NCBI GenBank assembly: GCA_005883355.1
Contig: VAXG01000039.1
Coordinates: 1-57,109, forward strand
Direction of reading: 5' to 3'
DNA length: 57,109 nt
Source: Actinomycetota bacterium
Lineage (GTDB): Bacteria; Actinomycetota; Thermoleophilia; Gaiellales; Gaiellaceae
Shown here: in pieces, positions 6,994 to 16,435 of the stretch
Position numbering within the stretch: position 1 is the first letter of the stretch
Layout: every line of letters begins with the position of its first letter
Notes under the pieces: generated by a model
What the model saw: the letters and a program-made list of their open reading frames with translations, nothing else
What the model was told of the DNA's origin: nothing
Databases searched by the model: none
Program-made: the position numbers and the translations under genes

Positions 6994-8436
6994 GTGGTGG
7001 TAGGAGAGACGATTGCAGGAAGATACGAACTGAAGGAAGTCGTCGGCCACGGCGGGATGTCGACCGTCTACAAGGCTCATGACTCGCTCCTCGAACGCAA
7101 CGTCGCCCTGAAGGTTCTCCACCAGCAGTACAACGAGGACGAGGAGTTCGTCGAGCGCTTCAAGCGGGAGGCACGTTCGGTCGCGCAGCTCCAGCATCCG
7201 AACATCGTCACCGTGATCGACCGCGGCGAGGAGGACGGGCGGCAGTACATCGTTTTCGAGTACATCGACGGGGAGAACCTGAAGGAGCTCGTCGTCCGCA
7301 AGGGCCGGCTCGACGTCCGCCCTGCGCTCGAGATCGCGCTCGAGATCGCTCGTGGGCTTTCGTTCGCCCACGAGAGCGGTCTCGTTCACAGGGACGTGAA
7401 ACCCCAGAACGTCCTGCTGAACGGCGATGGGGGCGCCAAGGTCACGGACTTCGGGATCGCGCGCTCGCTCGAGGTCGAGCGCAGCATGACCCAGACCGGA
7501 ACGGTTCTGGGGACGTCGAACTACATCGCACCGGAGCAGGCGGGCGGCCAGCCCGTCGACGCGCACACGGACGTCTATTCGCTCGGCATCGTCCTCTACG
7601 AGATGCTCACCGGTGAGCTGCCGTTCCCCGGCGACAACTTCGTCGCGGTCGCCATGAAGCACATCCAGGAGCCGTCACCGAGCGTTCTCGACACGCGAGG
7701 CGACGTGCCGCTGCGAGTCGCCGAGATGATCGATCGCGCCCTGGAGAAGGATCCGGGGCAACGATTTCCCACCATGGACGCGTTCGCCGACGAGATCGAG
7801 GCGAACCTCGACGAGCTCGAACGGGGCGAGGACGGCGCGGTCACGATGGTCGTTCCGGCTGCGCAGCGGCTGAAGCCCCGGACGCCACGGCGAAGGGCCG
7901 TTTCGCGTCTCCCTCTCCTCATCGGACTGCTCGGTGCGCTCGCCATCGCCGCCGTCGTCGTCGGACTGTTGACGCTCCGCGGCGACTCGCAGAGCCCTTC
8001 CGTCGGCGCGCAGCTCTCGATCGCGGGCGTCGGTGCCTACGACCCGTACGGGGATGGCGCCGAACACGACAACGAGGCAGGCAAGGCGACAGACGGGAAC
8101 GTGCTGACGTTCTGGCCAACCGAGGACTACAACAGCGGTCTCGAGGGAGTGAAGAAGGCCGGGGTCGGGCTCGTTCTAGACGCGAGCGGGGTCGTTCAGC
8201 TGTCCCGCATCACAATCCTCACCGATACGCCCGGCTTCAGAGCGGAGATCCGCGCGACGAACATCCAGGGAGGCCCGACCCAGAAGGTCTCGGACAACAA
8301 AGTCGTCGGCCGAACGACACGGTTCCAGATCAACCAACCTGCGCCGAAGCGCTTCTACGTGATCTGGATCACGAAGCTCACACCGGGAGGGCACTTCGCC
8401 CACGTGAACGAAGTGCGGGCGTTCGGCAAGGCCTGA
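6994..8436 (+). CDS. Transmembrane Ser/Thr protein kinase with discoidin-like ectodomain
   Basis: The 480-aa protein has an N-terminal Hanks-type kinase domain (about residues 10-265). VGHGGMSTVYKA is the P-loop, VALKVL the ATP-anchoring lysine, HRDVKPQNVLL the catalytic loop, and DFGIA the metal site; APEQ and DVYSLG follow. A basic juxtamembrane stretch precedes a single membrane helix (about 305-330). The extracellular part (about 345-480) resembles a F5/8-type-C or discoidin-like beta-sandwich, with TDGNVLTFW and a terminal VNEVRAFG. That could bind a glycan or envelope ligand. All catalytic residues are present, so it should be active. It converges on the ddl operon. Confidence 0.87.
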   Translation: MVVGETIAGRYELKEVVGHGGMSTVYKAHDSLLERNVALKVLHQQYNEDEEFVERFKREARSVAQLQHPNIVTVIDRGEEDGRQYIVFEYIDGENLKELVVRKGRLDVRPALEIALEIARGLSFAHESGLVHRDVKPQNVLLNGDGGAKVTDFGIARSLEVERSMTQTGTVLGTSNYIAPEQAGGQPVDAHTDVYSLGIVLYEMLTGELPFPGDNFVAVAMKHIQEPSPSVLDTRGDVPLRVAEMIDRALEKDPGQRFPTMDAFADEIEANLDELERGEDGAVTMVVPAAQRLKPRTPRRRAVSRLPLLIGLLGALAIAAVVVGLLTLRGDSQSPSVGAQLSIAGVGAYDPYGDGAEHDNEAGKATDGNVLTFWPTEDYNSGLEGVKKAGVGLVLDASGVVQLSRITILTDTPGFRAEIRATNIQGGPTQKVSDNKVVGRTTRFQINQPAPKRFYVIWITKLTPGGHFAHVNEVRAFGKA

Positions 8437-8458
8437 AAACGGCCGCAACGGCGTAGCC

Positions 8459-9457
8459 TCAGAAATCGAGCTTCGAGCGGCGTTCGTGCCGTTCGAGTGC
8501 CAGTTCGATCAGCCGCCGCAGCAGCTCGTCGTACCGGACGCCTGACGCAGCGAAGAGCTTCGCGTAGACGCTGGTCGACGTGAAACCCGGAATGGTGTTC
8601 AGCTCGTTCACGACCACTTGGTCACCGTCGACGACAAAGCAGTCGACGCGCGCCATCCCCTCGCACTCGGTCACTCGAAACGATTCGACCGCTGCGCGTT
8701 GCACTTCTTCGATGACCGCCTCCGGTAGCTCGGGCGGGATCACGAGGTCCATCCCGCCCTCGTCGTACTTGGATTCGTAGTCGTACCACTCGTGCCCGAG
8801 CGGAACGATCTGCCCGGGAATCGACGCAATCGGCTCGCGGTTGCCGAGCACGCCGACCTCGACCTCGATTCCGTCCAGGAACTCCTCCACCAGCACCTTG
8901 TCGTCGTGGCGGGACGCCAGCTCGACCGCAGCTCGGAGCTCCGCTTCGTCGTGAGCCTTGGTGATCCCCACGGAGGAGCCGAGGCGTGCCGGCTTGACGA
9001 AACAGGGAAAGCCGAACGGGTTTTGCACCGCGTCGCCCTCGCGCAACGCAACATGTCGCGCGACCGGGAGGCCGCTGTCACGCAGCACCTTCTTGAACAG
9101 ATCCTTGTCCATGCAGAGCGCGGAAGCGGCCACACCGGCGCCGATGTAGGGAACGCCGGCGAGCTCGAGCAACCCTTGTACGGTCCCGTCCTCGCCGAAG
9201 GGTCCGTGCAGGATGGGCAGAACGACGTCGACCGCCCCCAGGGTTGCAGGCGCGTTGGCCGCCGGAACGGGCAGCGTCTCGGCCACAGAGCCGTCGCCTA
9301 CGCCGAGCTCCCAGCGACCGTCTCGGCCGATGGCGACGGTGGCGACGTCGTACTCCTCGGGGTCGAGGGACTCCAGCACGGAGCGGGCGGAGGCGAGCGA
9401 GATCTCGTGCTCGGACGACCGGCCGCCCGCGAGAATCGCGACCCTCAGCCGGGCCAT
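8459..9457 (-). CDS. ddl: D-alanine--D-alanine ligase
   Basis: The 332-aa ATP-grasp enzyme joins two D-alanines for peptidoglycan precursors. It starts RVAILAGGRSSEHEISL, the typical N-terminal loop, and carries GPFGEDGTVQGLLEL, FVKPARLGSSVGI (ATP-binding lysine), LVEEFLDG, and the metal-binding VNELNTIPGFTSTS. ATG 9457 overlaps the stop of the PASTA kinase by one base (TAATG), so ddl is the last gene of the cell-wall operon. Its product feeds the same pathway that RodA and PbpA complete. Confidence 0.95.
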   Translation of the reverse strand: MARLRVAILAGGRSSEHEISLASARSVLESLDPEEYDVATVAIGRDGRWELGVGDGSVAETLPVPAANAPATLGAVDVVLPILHGPFGEDGTVQGLLELAGVPYIGAGVAASALCMDKDLFKKVLRDSGLPVARHVALREGDAVQNPFGFPCFVKPARLGSSVGITKAHDEAELRAAVELASRHDDKVLVEEFLDGIEVEVGVLGNREPIASIPGQIVPLGHEWYDYESKYDEGGMDLVIPPELPEAVIEEVQRAAVESFRVTECEGMARVDCFVVDGDQVVVNELNTIPGFTSTSVYAKLFAASGVRYDELLRRLIELALERHERRSKLDF

Positions 9458-11370
9458 TACGGCGGCCCGGGTGTCGTCGTCGAGCCGAACTTGCCCACCG
9501 CGATCGTCACGATCGTGCCGGGCGGGGCCTGGGTGCCTCCGGGCGGATCCTGGGTCTGGACGATCCCGTCCTGGTTCGAATCGGTCACGGGTTGAGGCAC
9601 GATGCGCACGCGGAACCCCGAGGCCTTGAGCTGCGCTTGCGCATCGCTCTGCGACAGGCTCGTGACGTCAGGGACGGTGGAGGTCGCCGGGCCTTGCGAC
9701 ACCGTGAGATTGATCGTCGTCTTGGGCGGCTGGAACGTACCCGGATTAGGGCTCATGCCAATGACGGTGTCCTTCGGCTGGTCGGACTTGACGTCCGTGC
9801 GCGAGACAGCGAAGCCCTTCGCCAGCAGCGTCGAGTTCGCAGTGTCGAAGCTCGAGCCGATGACGTTGGGAACGGCCACAGGCGTTGGTCCCTTCGAGAC
9901 CTCGAGACGAACCCGTGAGGCCTGCGCGACGGATGCGCCGGCGGTCGGCGCCTGCGCGATCACCTCGCCCTGCGGTCTGTCGGATTTGACGGTGACCGTT
10001 TTCCATTTGAGGTTGGCAGCCTGGAGCGCCGCCAAAGCCTCGTCCAGCTTCTTGCCGACGACATCCGGCACCTGGGTCTTCGGTGGGCCGGTGGAGACGT
10101 ACAGCGTGACGTAGTTGTTCTTCGGAGTCCGCTCGCCCGGCTTCGGCGTCTGCGAGATCACGAACGTCTCGTTCACGCTCGTGTTCGGCTGCCTTACCAC
10201 GTTCGGCTTCAACCCCTTCGCCCGGATCATCGGCACCGCGTCGGCCTCGCGAATGCCGACGTAGTTGCCGACGGCGACCGTCTTCGACCCGCTGAGTTGA
10301 TCTTGGATCTGGGAGTAGAGAAAGTACCCACCGACGAGCGCCGCCGCTACGAACAGGAGCGCTACGAGCCAGGGCCAGAGAGCGCGTCTGGACGGCTCGT
10401 CGTAGTCGTAGTAGGCGGCGGGAGGCGCGTAGGGAACCGGTGGCCGCGGGGGGCGTGACGTGATCTCGGTGACGGCTGCAGGTGGCGGGCGCGAGATGAT
10501 CGCCGTCGCTGCCTCCTCTGTCACAGGAGAGATCGCGACCCCGCGATTGATGCGCCTGAGATCGGCGTCCATCTCCTCGGCGCTCTGGTACCGCTCCGAT
10601 GGCTCTTTTGCCAGCGCGCGCATCACGACCATGTCGAGGTCCCGCGGGACGTCGGCACGCTTGGCGGACGGCGGTTCCGGCACGCTCGACAGATGCTTCA
10701 TCGCGATCTCCACCGGCGTGTCACCGCTGAACGGGACAACTCCGGTGAGGAGCTCGTAGAGCACGACACCGACCGAGTAGAGATCCGAGGTCTGATCTAC
10801 CGGTGCGCCTTTCGCCTGCTCGGGCGACAGGTACTGCGCGGTGCCGATGATCGATCCTGCCTCGGTCATCTGGCTCACGCCCGCGCGTGCGATCCCGAAG
10901 TCCGTCACCTTGAGCCGTCCCTCGCCATCGACGAGCACGTTGTGCGGCTTGATGTCGCGATGGACGATGCCGTGGCGATGCGCGAACCTGATGGCAGCTA
11001 GGACCTGACGCGCGTAGTCGACCGCTAGATGGATCGGCGCGGGACCACGCGCGACGATGAGCTCCTTCAGCGAGCGGCCGTCCAGGTACTCCATCGCGAT
11101 GTAGTACGTGCCCTCCGCCTCGCCGCGGTCGTAGATCGAGACGATGTTGGGATGCGAGAGACTTGCGGCGTTCTTCGCCTCGCGGCGGAAACGCTCGACG
11201 AACTGATCGTCGCCCGCGTGCCGGTCGTTGAGGATCTTGATCGCGACGCGCCGGCCCAGCACCTCGTCCTCGGCGAGATAGACGTTCGCCATCCCGCCCG
11301 TGCCGAGCTTCCGCAGGATGCGATAGCGCCCGTCGAAGAGCGTGTTGATCAGGGTGTCGGAAACCGCCAT
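9457..11370 (-). CDS. pknB: PASTA-domain Ser/Thr kinase PknB
   Basis: The 637-aa membrane kinase senses peptidoglycan fragments. The kinase domain (about residues 14-275) shows LGTGGMANVYLAED, VAIKIL, HRDIKPHNVLV and DFGIARAG. A helix at about 335-360 crosses the membrane, and four PASTA repeats of ~65 residues follow to the C-terminus, each with a V-x-P-(D/N)-V-type start. The order pstP-rodA-pbpA-pknB is the canonical actinobacterial cluster. A separate pknA is not seen; the polytopic kinase at 16443-18032 takes a place upstream. The phosphatase encoded by pstP should oppose this kinase. Confidence 0.95.
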   Translation of the reverse strand: MAVSDTLINTLFDGRYRILRKLGTGGMANVYLAEDEVLGRRVAIKILNDRHAGDDQFVERFRREAKNAASLSHPNIVSIYDRGEAEGTYYIAMEYLDGRSLKELIVARGPAPIHLAVDYARQVLAAIRFAHRHGIVHRDIKPHNVLVDGEGRLKVTDFGIARAGVSQMTEAGSIIGTAQYLSPEQAKGAPVDQTSDLYSVGVVLYELLTGVVPFSGDTPVEIAMKHLSSVPEPPSAKRADVPRDLDMVVMRALAKEPSERYQSAEEMDADLRRINRGVAISPVTEEAATAIISRPPPAAVTEITSRPPRPPVPYAPPAAYYDYDEPSRRALWPWLVALLFVAAALVGGYFLYSQIQDQLSGSKTVAVGNYVGIREADAVPMIRAKGLKPNVVRQPNTSVNETFVISQTPKPGERTPKNNYVTLYVSTGPPKTQVPDVVGKKLDEALAALQAANLKWKTVTVKSDRPQGEVIAQAPTAGASVAQASRVRLEVSKGPTPVAVPNVIGSSFDTANSTLLAKGFAVSRTDVKSDQPKDTVIGMSPNPGTFQPPKTTINLTVSQGPATSTVPDVTSLSQSDAQAQLKASGFRVRIVPQPVTDSNQDGIVQTQDPPGGTQAPPGTIVTIAVGKFGSTTTPGPP

Positions 11371-11398
11371 CGGGCCTTATCAGAGTAGGGATTCGCCC

Positions 11399-12871
11399 CT
11401 ACCGGAGCAGCGCCTCCATTACCTGTTTGGCGATGGGAGCGGACACCGTGCCGCCGAAGCCGTTCAGCTGGTGCTCGAGGACCACCGCGATGGCGACTCG
11501 CGGTGCGTCTGCGGGCGCGAAAGCCGCGAACCAGGCCGTGTAGATGTTGCCGCGCCCGACTTCCGCCGTGCCGGTCTTGCCGGCGACCTTGATCCCCGGG
11601 ATGGAGGCGGCTGTTCCGGTCCCGCCGGTGACCACGAGCTCCATCATGCGTGTCAGCTCGTCGGCGGTCTGGCGCTTGATCGGCTGGCCGAGCTGGTCGG
11701 GCTGCAGGTGCGCGATCTTCTTCCCTCCCGGCGCGACGATGCGCTCGACGATCTGCGGCCGCATCTCGGCTCCGTGGTTCCCGATCGCAGCCGCCACCAT
11801 CGCCATCTGCAGCGGAGTCACGGCGAGCCGCTCCTGTCCGAACGCAAGGCGGCCGGGATCCACCTGGGTGTCTGGATGCTTCGGGTCGAAAAGGCGGCCG
11901 TGGTCGTACAGTCCGCTCGCGGCGCGCTCGCTCTCCGGCAGCTCGAGCGGGGGCAGCGAGTAGAAGCCGAAGCGCTTCGCGTAGTCGAGGATGGTTCCGG
12001 CGCCGAGAGCCTTGCCGACGTTGCAGAAGACCGAGTTGATCGAATGCTCGAAGCCGGTCGAGAGGTTGACGTGGCCGAACGTCTCAGGGGCCTCGGGATT
12101 GCCTGCGTTGCGGACCTGCTTGCCGTACTCCTCGCAGTAGCCCGGGTCGTAGAACTGCGAGTCCGGCGTGAAGCGTCCCGTGTCGAGCGCTGCAGCCGCA
12201 GTGACCATCTTGAACGTCGAGCCGGGCGGGTACTTACCGACGGTTGCGCGGTTGAGGAGCGGCGCGCCGCACGGCAGGCTCGTTCGGGTCGCCACCCCGA
12301 AGCGATCTTCGATCAAGTTCGCGTTGTAGGTCGGACTGGTCGCCATCACGAGCACCCGCCCGGTCGACGGGTCGAGCGCGACGACGGCGCCACACTTTCC
12401 GCGCAGCAGTCTCAAGGCAAGGGCCTGCGCAGCGGGACGAATGGTCAACACGAGATCGTTCCCGGTGACCGTCGTCCCCTTCAGCTTGTCGAGAGCGGAG
12501 CGGACGACGCTGTCGAGGTTGGCGTTCGAGCCCGTGAGGTAGTCGTTGTACGACAGCTCGATCCCCGTTCGGTTGCGCGTCTGAGTCGAATATCCGACGA
12601 CGTCGGAGAAGATCGGCCCGGTCGGATAGCGGCGGAAGTAGAGCGTCCTCCCAGCGCGCTTCTCGCTCACGTTCGTCGCCAGCAGAGTGCGACCGTCGGA
12701 CGCGTAAATCTTGCCGCGCTTGATCGAGAATTGCGCGACCAGTCGGATCTCGTTGTCCTGCCGGTCGGCGAGCCCAGCGTTTGCCCACGTCTGCCAGTAG
12801 GTCGTTCCGACGATGAGCGCGGAAAGCAGGACGAGCGCTGCGATACCGATATGCGAGACCTGTTTGTTCAC
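11399..12871 (-). CDS. pbpA: Penicillin-binding protein, class B transpeptidase PbpA
   Basis: The 490-aa protein has a cytoplasmic stub, one membrane anchor (about residues 8-26), a dimerisation region and a transpeptidase domain. Active-site motifs are S218-T-F-K221 (in PPGSTFKMV), an S-I-N motif about 60 residues later, and KTGTAE near residue 424. It cross-links peptidoglycan during elongation together with RodA. GTG 12871 was chosen because it gives a GTGA overlap with the rodA stop (12868-12871) and starts right before the anchor. A much longer frame upstream is rodA read out of frame. Twenty-eight nt separate it from pknB. Confidence 0.94.
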   Translation of the reverse strand: MNKQVSHIGIAALVLLSALIVGTTYWQTWANAGLADRQDNEIRLVAQFSIKRGKIYASDGRTLLATNVSEKRAGRTLYFRRYPTGPIFSDVVGYSTQTRNRTGIELSYNDYLTGSNANLDSVVRSALDKLKGTTVTGNDLVLTIRPAAQALALRLLRGKCGAVVALDPSTGRVLVMATSPTYNANLIEDRFGVATRTSLPCGAPLLNRATVGKYPPGSTFKMVTAAAALDTGRFTPDSQFYDPGYCEEYGKQVRNAGNPEAPETFGHVNLSTGFEHSINSVFCNVGKALGAGTILDYAKRFGFYSLPPLELPESERAASGLYDHGRLFDPKHPDTQVDPGRLAFGQERLAVTPLQMAMVAAAIGNHGAEMRPQIVERIVAPGGKKIAHLQPDQLGQPIKRQTADELTRMMELVVTGGTGTAASIPGIKVAGKTGTAEVGRGNIYTAWFAAFAPADAPRVAIAVVLEHQLNGFGGTVSAPIAKQVMEALLR

Positions 12872-14244
12872 CGGAGCATGTCCCGGTTCGCTCGGTTCGA
12901 GACGAGCAGCAGCCCGGCTAAGAGCAGGAAGTTCGCGACGACGCTCGATCCCCCGTACGAGACGAAAGGCAGCGTGATCCCTGTCAGCGGAATCAGGCGC
13001 AGGATGCCGCCGACGATGATGAAGGTCTGCAACGCAAAGCCGAAAGTCAGCCCCGCTGCGGCGAGCTTCGAGAAACCGTCCTCCGCCAGCAGCGCGATCC
13101 GCATCCCGCGCAACACGAAGATCATGTAGACGAGCAGCAGCGCCGCAGCACCGATCAACCCGAGCTCCTGCGCGAGCGCGGAGTAGATGAAGTCGGTGTT
13201 CAGGTCGGGGATGATCTGCTTGCCGTTGAGGTTCGCGACCGTCCCCTTGCCGAGCCCGGTGCCGCCGTAGCCGCCGTAGCCGATGGAGTAGAGCGACTTC
13301 ACGAGCTGGTAGCTCTGGCAGTCCTGACGCAGGTCGAGCCGCCCCGAGATCGGGCAGTAGACCTTGTTGGTCGTCCACGGATGAAGCCAGATCGTGACCC
13401 GGTCCTGCACGTGCGGCGTGACCTTCCACACGCCGACGGCTCCGACGAGAAACAGTCCGAGCCCCACCGCGACGTAAGCGATGCGCGCGGTCGCCACGTA
13501 GAGCATCGCGAGGAAGATCCCGAAGTAGAGGAGGCCGCCGCCGAGGTCTCTCGTCTCGAGCAGGACGAGCATCGCCAGGAACCAGATGACGAGCAGCGGC
13601 CCCCAGTCCTTCAGGCGGCCCTGCGCCAGGACCTCGCGCTTCTCGCGCATGTAGCCGGCGAGGAAGACGATCAGCATGATCTTCGCGAGCTCACCGGGCT
13701 GGAACCGCAGCGAGCCGATGTGGACCCAGAGGCGCGCGCCGTTCACCGTCAGGCCGAGCAGCGGCAGGATCGGGAGCAACAGCAGCGCGATCGCCGAGAG
13801 GCCGAACAGGTACTTGTAGGTCTCGAGCCTCCGGTAGTCGTGCCGGAGCAAGAAGAGCGTTGCGGCGAAGAGCGCAACCGCGACGACGATCCAGATGCCC
13901 TGCCTGAAGGCGTCCGTGGGATTGAGCCGGTAGATCTCGGTGAGACCGATCGCGGTCAGCAGGCCGGCGATCGGGAGGAGATATGGATCGGCAAACGGAA
14001 CGGCGTACCGCGTAGCCAGATGTGCGGCGAGATAGAGGGCGAAGAAGAAGGCCGCGTACGTCAACGACGCCGTCGACACGACATCCTGTCGCGCGATGTA
14101 GACGCTCGCAAACCCGACGGCGGTCAGGACCCCGACGACGATCAGGAACGCGAGCTCACGATTCCTCGGGCTGAGCGTCAGCGCAGGAACCTCAGGTAGA
14201 GAGCGAGTGCGATTCCTGCGGCGATCACGATCAGAACGAGCCAC
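12868..14244 (-). CDS. rodA: RodA/FtsW-type peptidoglycan glycosyltransferase
   Basis: The 458-aa SEDS protein has about ten hydrophobic helices and polymerises lipid II into glycan strands. Family landmarks include GARLWVHIGSLRFQPGE (the -RW---G-F-QPSE segment) and the C-terminal LPFVSYGGSSVVANF. It overlaps pbpA by 4 nt; the two enzymes work as a pair. The GTG at 14244 makes a 67-nt overlap with the pstP 3' end. The first ~28 residues are basic and unlike the family, so a start closer to 14178 may be the real one. Confidence 0.93.
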   Translation of the reverse strand: MARSDRDRRRNRTRSLPEVPALTLSPRNRELAFLIVVGVLTAVGFASVYIARQDVVSTASLTYAAFFFALYLAAHLATRYAVPFADPYLLPIAGLLTAIGLTEIYRLNPTDAFRQGIWIVVAVALFAATLFLLRHDYRRLETYKYLFGLSAIALLLLPILPLLGLTVNGARLWVHIGSLRFQPGELAKIMLIVFLAGYMREKREVLAQGRLKDWGPLLVIWFLAMLVLLETRDLGGGLLYFGIFLAMLYVATARIAYVAVGLGLFLVGAVGVWKVTPHVQDRVTIWLHPWTTNKVYCPISGRLDLRQDCQSYQLVKSLYSIGYGGYGGTGLGKGTVANLNGKQIIPDLNTDFIYSALAQELGLIGAAALLLVYMIFVLRGMRIALLAEDGFSKLAAAGLTFGFALQTFIIVGGILRLIPLTGITLPFVSYGGSSVVANFLLLAGLLLVSNRANRDMLR

Positions 14245-15167
14245 GCGACGACGCGACGGCGGCGCCGACGGCGCCTCTTCGCGCGTTCCTGCCGTTCCTG
14301 CGCTTCGACCTCGGCCTGGATCTCTGCGGTCGAAACGACCGCGGTGTCGACTGCCGGCACGGCATCCGCCTCGGTGAGCGTGACCTCGTCGTCGCGCGAC
14401 GGTGCTGAAAGAACGTTCTCACGCGTCTGGCCGTCATGAGTCAGCATTTGACTCTCCGCGATCTCGAACGCAACCACCGTGATGTTGTCCTCGCCGCCGC
14501 TTCGGTTCGCAGCCTTCACCAGCGACTTGAGAGCCACGCCGATGTCCTGGCGATTCCGCTCGACGAGCTCGAGGATCTCGCTCTCTCCCACCATGTCGGT
14601 GAGCCCGTCGGAGCAGAGGAGAAAGACGTCGCCGGCCTCGGCCGCGATCGTGAAAGTGTCGACATCGACGTCGGGGTCCGTGCCCAGGGCACGCGTGATG
14701 ACGGAGCGCTGAGGATGAGACTCCGCCTCCTCCGGGGAGAGCTTGCCGCTCTTCAAGAGCTCGTTTACCAGCGAATGGTCCTCGGTCACCTGCTCCATCC
14801 TCCCGTCACGGATCAGGTAGGCGCGCGAATCTCCTACGTGCCCGAAGGCGACGTTGCCGTTCTCCACGAGCGCGACCGTGATCGTCGTTCCCATTCCTGA
14901 CGTGTTGGGATCCGTGCTCGAGCGGTCGTACACGCGCCGGTTCGCCTCCTGGATGAGGTCGGAGATGCGCTGCTCGCCGCCGAGGGTCTTGGCGCCGCTC
15001 TCCTTCAGTGCAGCCGCCGCGAGGCGCGACGCGACCTCTCCCGCCTGGGCCCCGCCCATGCCGTCCGCGATGGCGAAGAGCGGCGGCTCGCAGACGTAGG
15101 CGTCCTCGTTCCGCCGGCGCTTGCGTCCCGTATCGGTGATCACCCCGACGTGTCCGAGACCCGTCAC
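14178..15167 (-). CDS. pstP: PP2C-family Ser/Thr phosphatase PstP
   Basis: The 329-aa metal-dependent phosphatase has RNEDAY and FAIADGMGG (metal-binding aspartates), GTTITVALV, FGHVGDSRAYL, LLCSDGLTDM and GGEDNITVV in the standard order over residues 15-240. A long linker and a C-terminal helix (about 305-325) anchor it in the membrane. It reverses phosphorylation by the kinases of this operon. GTG 15167 overlaps fhaB by GTGA. The gene is shorter than the ~500-aa M. tuberculosis PstP, lacking most of that protein's extracellular domain. Confidence 0.93.
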   Translation of the reverse strand: MTGLGHVGVITDTGRKRRRNEDAYVCEPPLFAIADGMGGAQAGEVASRLAAAALKESGAKTLGGEQRISDLIQEANRRVYDRSSTDPNTSGMGTTITVALVENGNVAFGHVGDSRAYLIRDGRMEQVTEDHSLVNELLKSGKLSPEEAESHPQRSVITRALGTDPDVDVDTFTIAAEAGDVFLLCSDGLTDMVGESEILELVERNRQDIGVALKSLVKAANRSGGEDNITVVAFEIAESQMLTHDGQTRENVLSAPSRDDEVTLTEADAVPAVDTAVVSTAEIQAEVEAQERQERAKRRRRRRRRVVAWLVLIVIAAGIALALYLRFLR

Positions 15168-15649
15168 TGGTCGTACCTCAGATCCGTCTCGCCGACGCGG
15201 ACGATGTCCCCTCGGGCGAGCCTGCGCGGTTGCTCGAGCCGTGTCCCGTTGAGGTAGGTGCCGTTCGTCGAGCCGAGGTCCTGCACCCAGACGCCGTCCT
15301 GGCGCGGCTCGAAGCGCGCGTGGCGCGCGGAGGCGTATTCGTCCGTGCCGATCGCGATGTCATTCTGGTTTCCGCGCCCGATCGTCAGCTGCGCAGAGTT
15401 CAGCTCGAAATCCTGTCCCCTCTCGAGGTCAGCGCTCTTCACGACCACGAGGCGGCCCGTTTGCGGACCCGGCCGCGAGGCCTGCACGCCGGCTGCGGCA
15501 GACGGAGCGAGCACAAAGCTTTCTTGCGGAAGACGCAGGTCGCGGCTCGCCGTCCGCACGATTCGCCAGATGAACGTGTACAGCAGGACGAGGAACGCGA
15601 TCTTGAGGACGAGCAAAACCTCGTCGACCGCCACCGAGTCGAAGATCAT
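15164..15649 (-). CDS. fhaB: FHA-domain membrane protein FhaB (FipA-like)
   Basis: The 161-aa protein has an N-terminal membrane helix (about residues 9-30) and a C-terminal FHA domain (about 80-155) with LTIGRG, SARHARF, and DLGSTNGTYLNG. FHA domains bind phosphothreonine, so it is likely to be recruited by the neighbouring kinases and linked to cell division or wall synthesis, as FhaB is in mycobacteria. It overlaps both neighbours: ATGA with fhaA (15646-15649) and GTGA with pstP (15164-15167). Confidence 0.92.
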   Translation of the reverse strand: MIFDSVAVDEVLLVLKIAFLVLLYTFIWRIVRTASRDLRLPQESFVLAPSAAAGVQASRPGPQTGRLVVVKSADLERGQDFELNSAQLTIGRGNQNDIAIGTDEYASARHARFEPRQDGVWVQDLGSTNGTYLNGTRLEQPRRLARGDIVRVGETDLRYDQ

Positions 15650-16416
15650 TGCTGCTCCTGGCTGAACCTCACCTCGGTCGAGCCGACCGTGATCGTGTCG
15701 CCGTCGTTCAGCTTGGCCCGCTTGACCCGCTTGCCGTTGACCTCGAGCCCGTTCGTCGAGCCGAGGTCGACGATCCAGTAAGAGGCCCCCTCTTGACGCA
15801 GCTCGGCATGGCGCCGCGAGACGTTCGTGTCGGAGAGCTGGATGTCGCAGTCGCGCGAGCGTCCGATGACGACGCGACGCTGCTTCACCTCGAAGCGCGT
15901 CCCGTCGAAGCTCAGCGTCACGAGCTCGGCGTCGAGACCGAGCTCCTGGGCGCTGACGGCCTGCGTCGGAACCGGAGTCTGGGGCTTGTAGATCATGGTC
16001 GCGCCGGGCGCAACGTCTTCTGCAGGCTCCCCGTCGGCGCGGCGCCGGTCCGGCTGCACCATGCGAGTCGCGATGCCGAATTCGCCGACGTCGAGATCGG
16101 AGTCAGTCTCCATGAGGACGCGAACCGGCGAAAGAAGCGCGTACTCCTCGCGGCGCGAATGCTCGGAAAGATATTCCTGGAGCTCGCCCCGCAGATTCTC
16201 CTCGTAGCTCGAAAACTGTTCGCGATCATCCGGCGCGAGGTACACCGTGTACTCGTTCGGCACGTAGACGCGGGAGACCGAGATGGTGCGATGGTCGTCC
16301 ATCTCTTTCGCGAGCTTGCGCGCGAGCTCGACCGGCTGGACGTTGGTCCGAAACGCGCGGCCGAAAATCCCCTCGAAAAGGGACTCGATTTTTTGTTCGA
16401 TTGCGCGGAGGACCAT
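15646..16416 (-). CDS. fhaA: DUF3662/FHA-domain protein FhaA
   Basis: The 256-aa protein combines an N-terminal DUF3662 domain (about residues 1-120, beginning MVLRAIEQKIESLFEG) with a C-terminal FHA domain (about 175-250: VVIGRSRDCDIQLSD, SRRHAEL, DLGSTNGLEVNG). In mycobacteria FhaA binds phosphorylated MviN/MurJ and helps regulate lipid II flow. The linker is acidic and may carry phosphorylation sites. ATG 16416 was chosen because it matches the family's N-terminus; a longer frame adds 20 poorly fitting residues. A 6-bp hairpin ends one base before the ATG. Confidence 0.93.
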   Translation of the reverse strand: MVLRAIEQKIESLFEGIFGRAFRTNVQPVELARKLAKEMDDHRTISVSRVYVPNEYTVYLAPDDREQFSSYEENLRGELQEYLSEHSRREEYALLSPVRVLMETDSDLDVGEFGIATRMVQPDRRRADGEPAEDVAPGATMIYKPQTPVPTQAVSAQELGLDAELVTLSFDGTRFEVKQRRVVIGRSRDCDIQLSDTNVSRRHAELRQEGASYWIVDLGSTNGLEVNGKRVKRAKLNDGDTITVGSTEVRFSQEQQ

Positions 16417-16417
16417 G

Positions 16418-16435
16418 TGCCGGTAATACCCGGCA
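16418..16435 (-). promoter_or_regulatory. Hairpin abutting the fhaA start
   Basis: On the minus strand TGCCGG (16435-16430) and CCGGCA (16423-16418) pair across a GTATTA loop, ending one base before the ATG at 16416. No Shine-Dalgarno is visible in the 26-nt gap after the kinase stop. The hairpin could limit fhaA translation or make it depend on ribosomes arriving from the upstream kinase gene. Confidence 0.45.

Noticed and set aside
11342-13129. 595-codon open frame on the plus strand
   Set aside because: Antisense to pbpA and rodA, with no recognisable motif.
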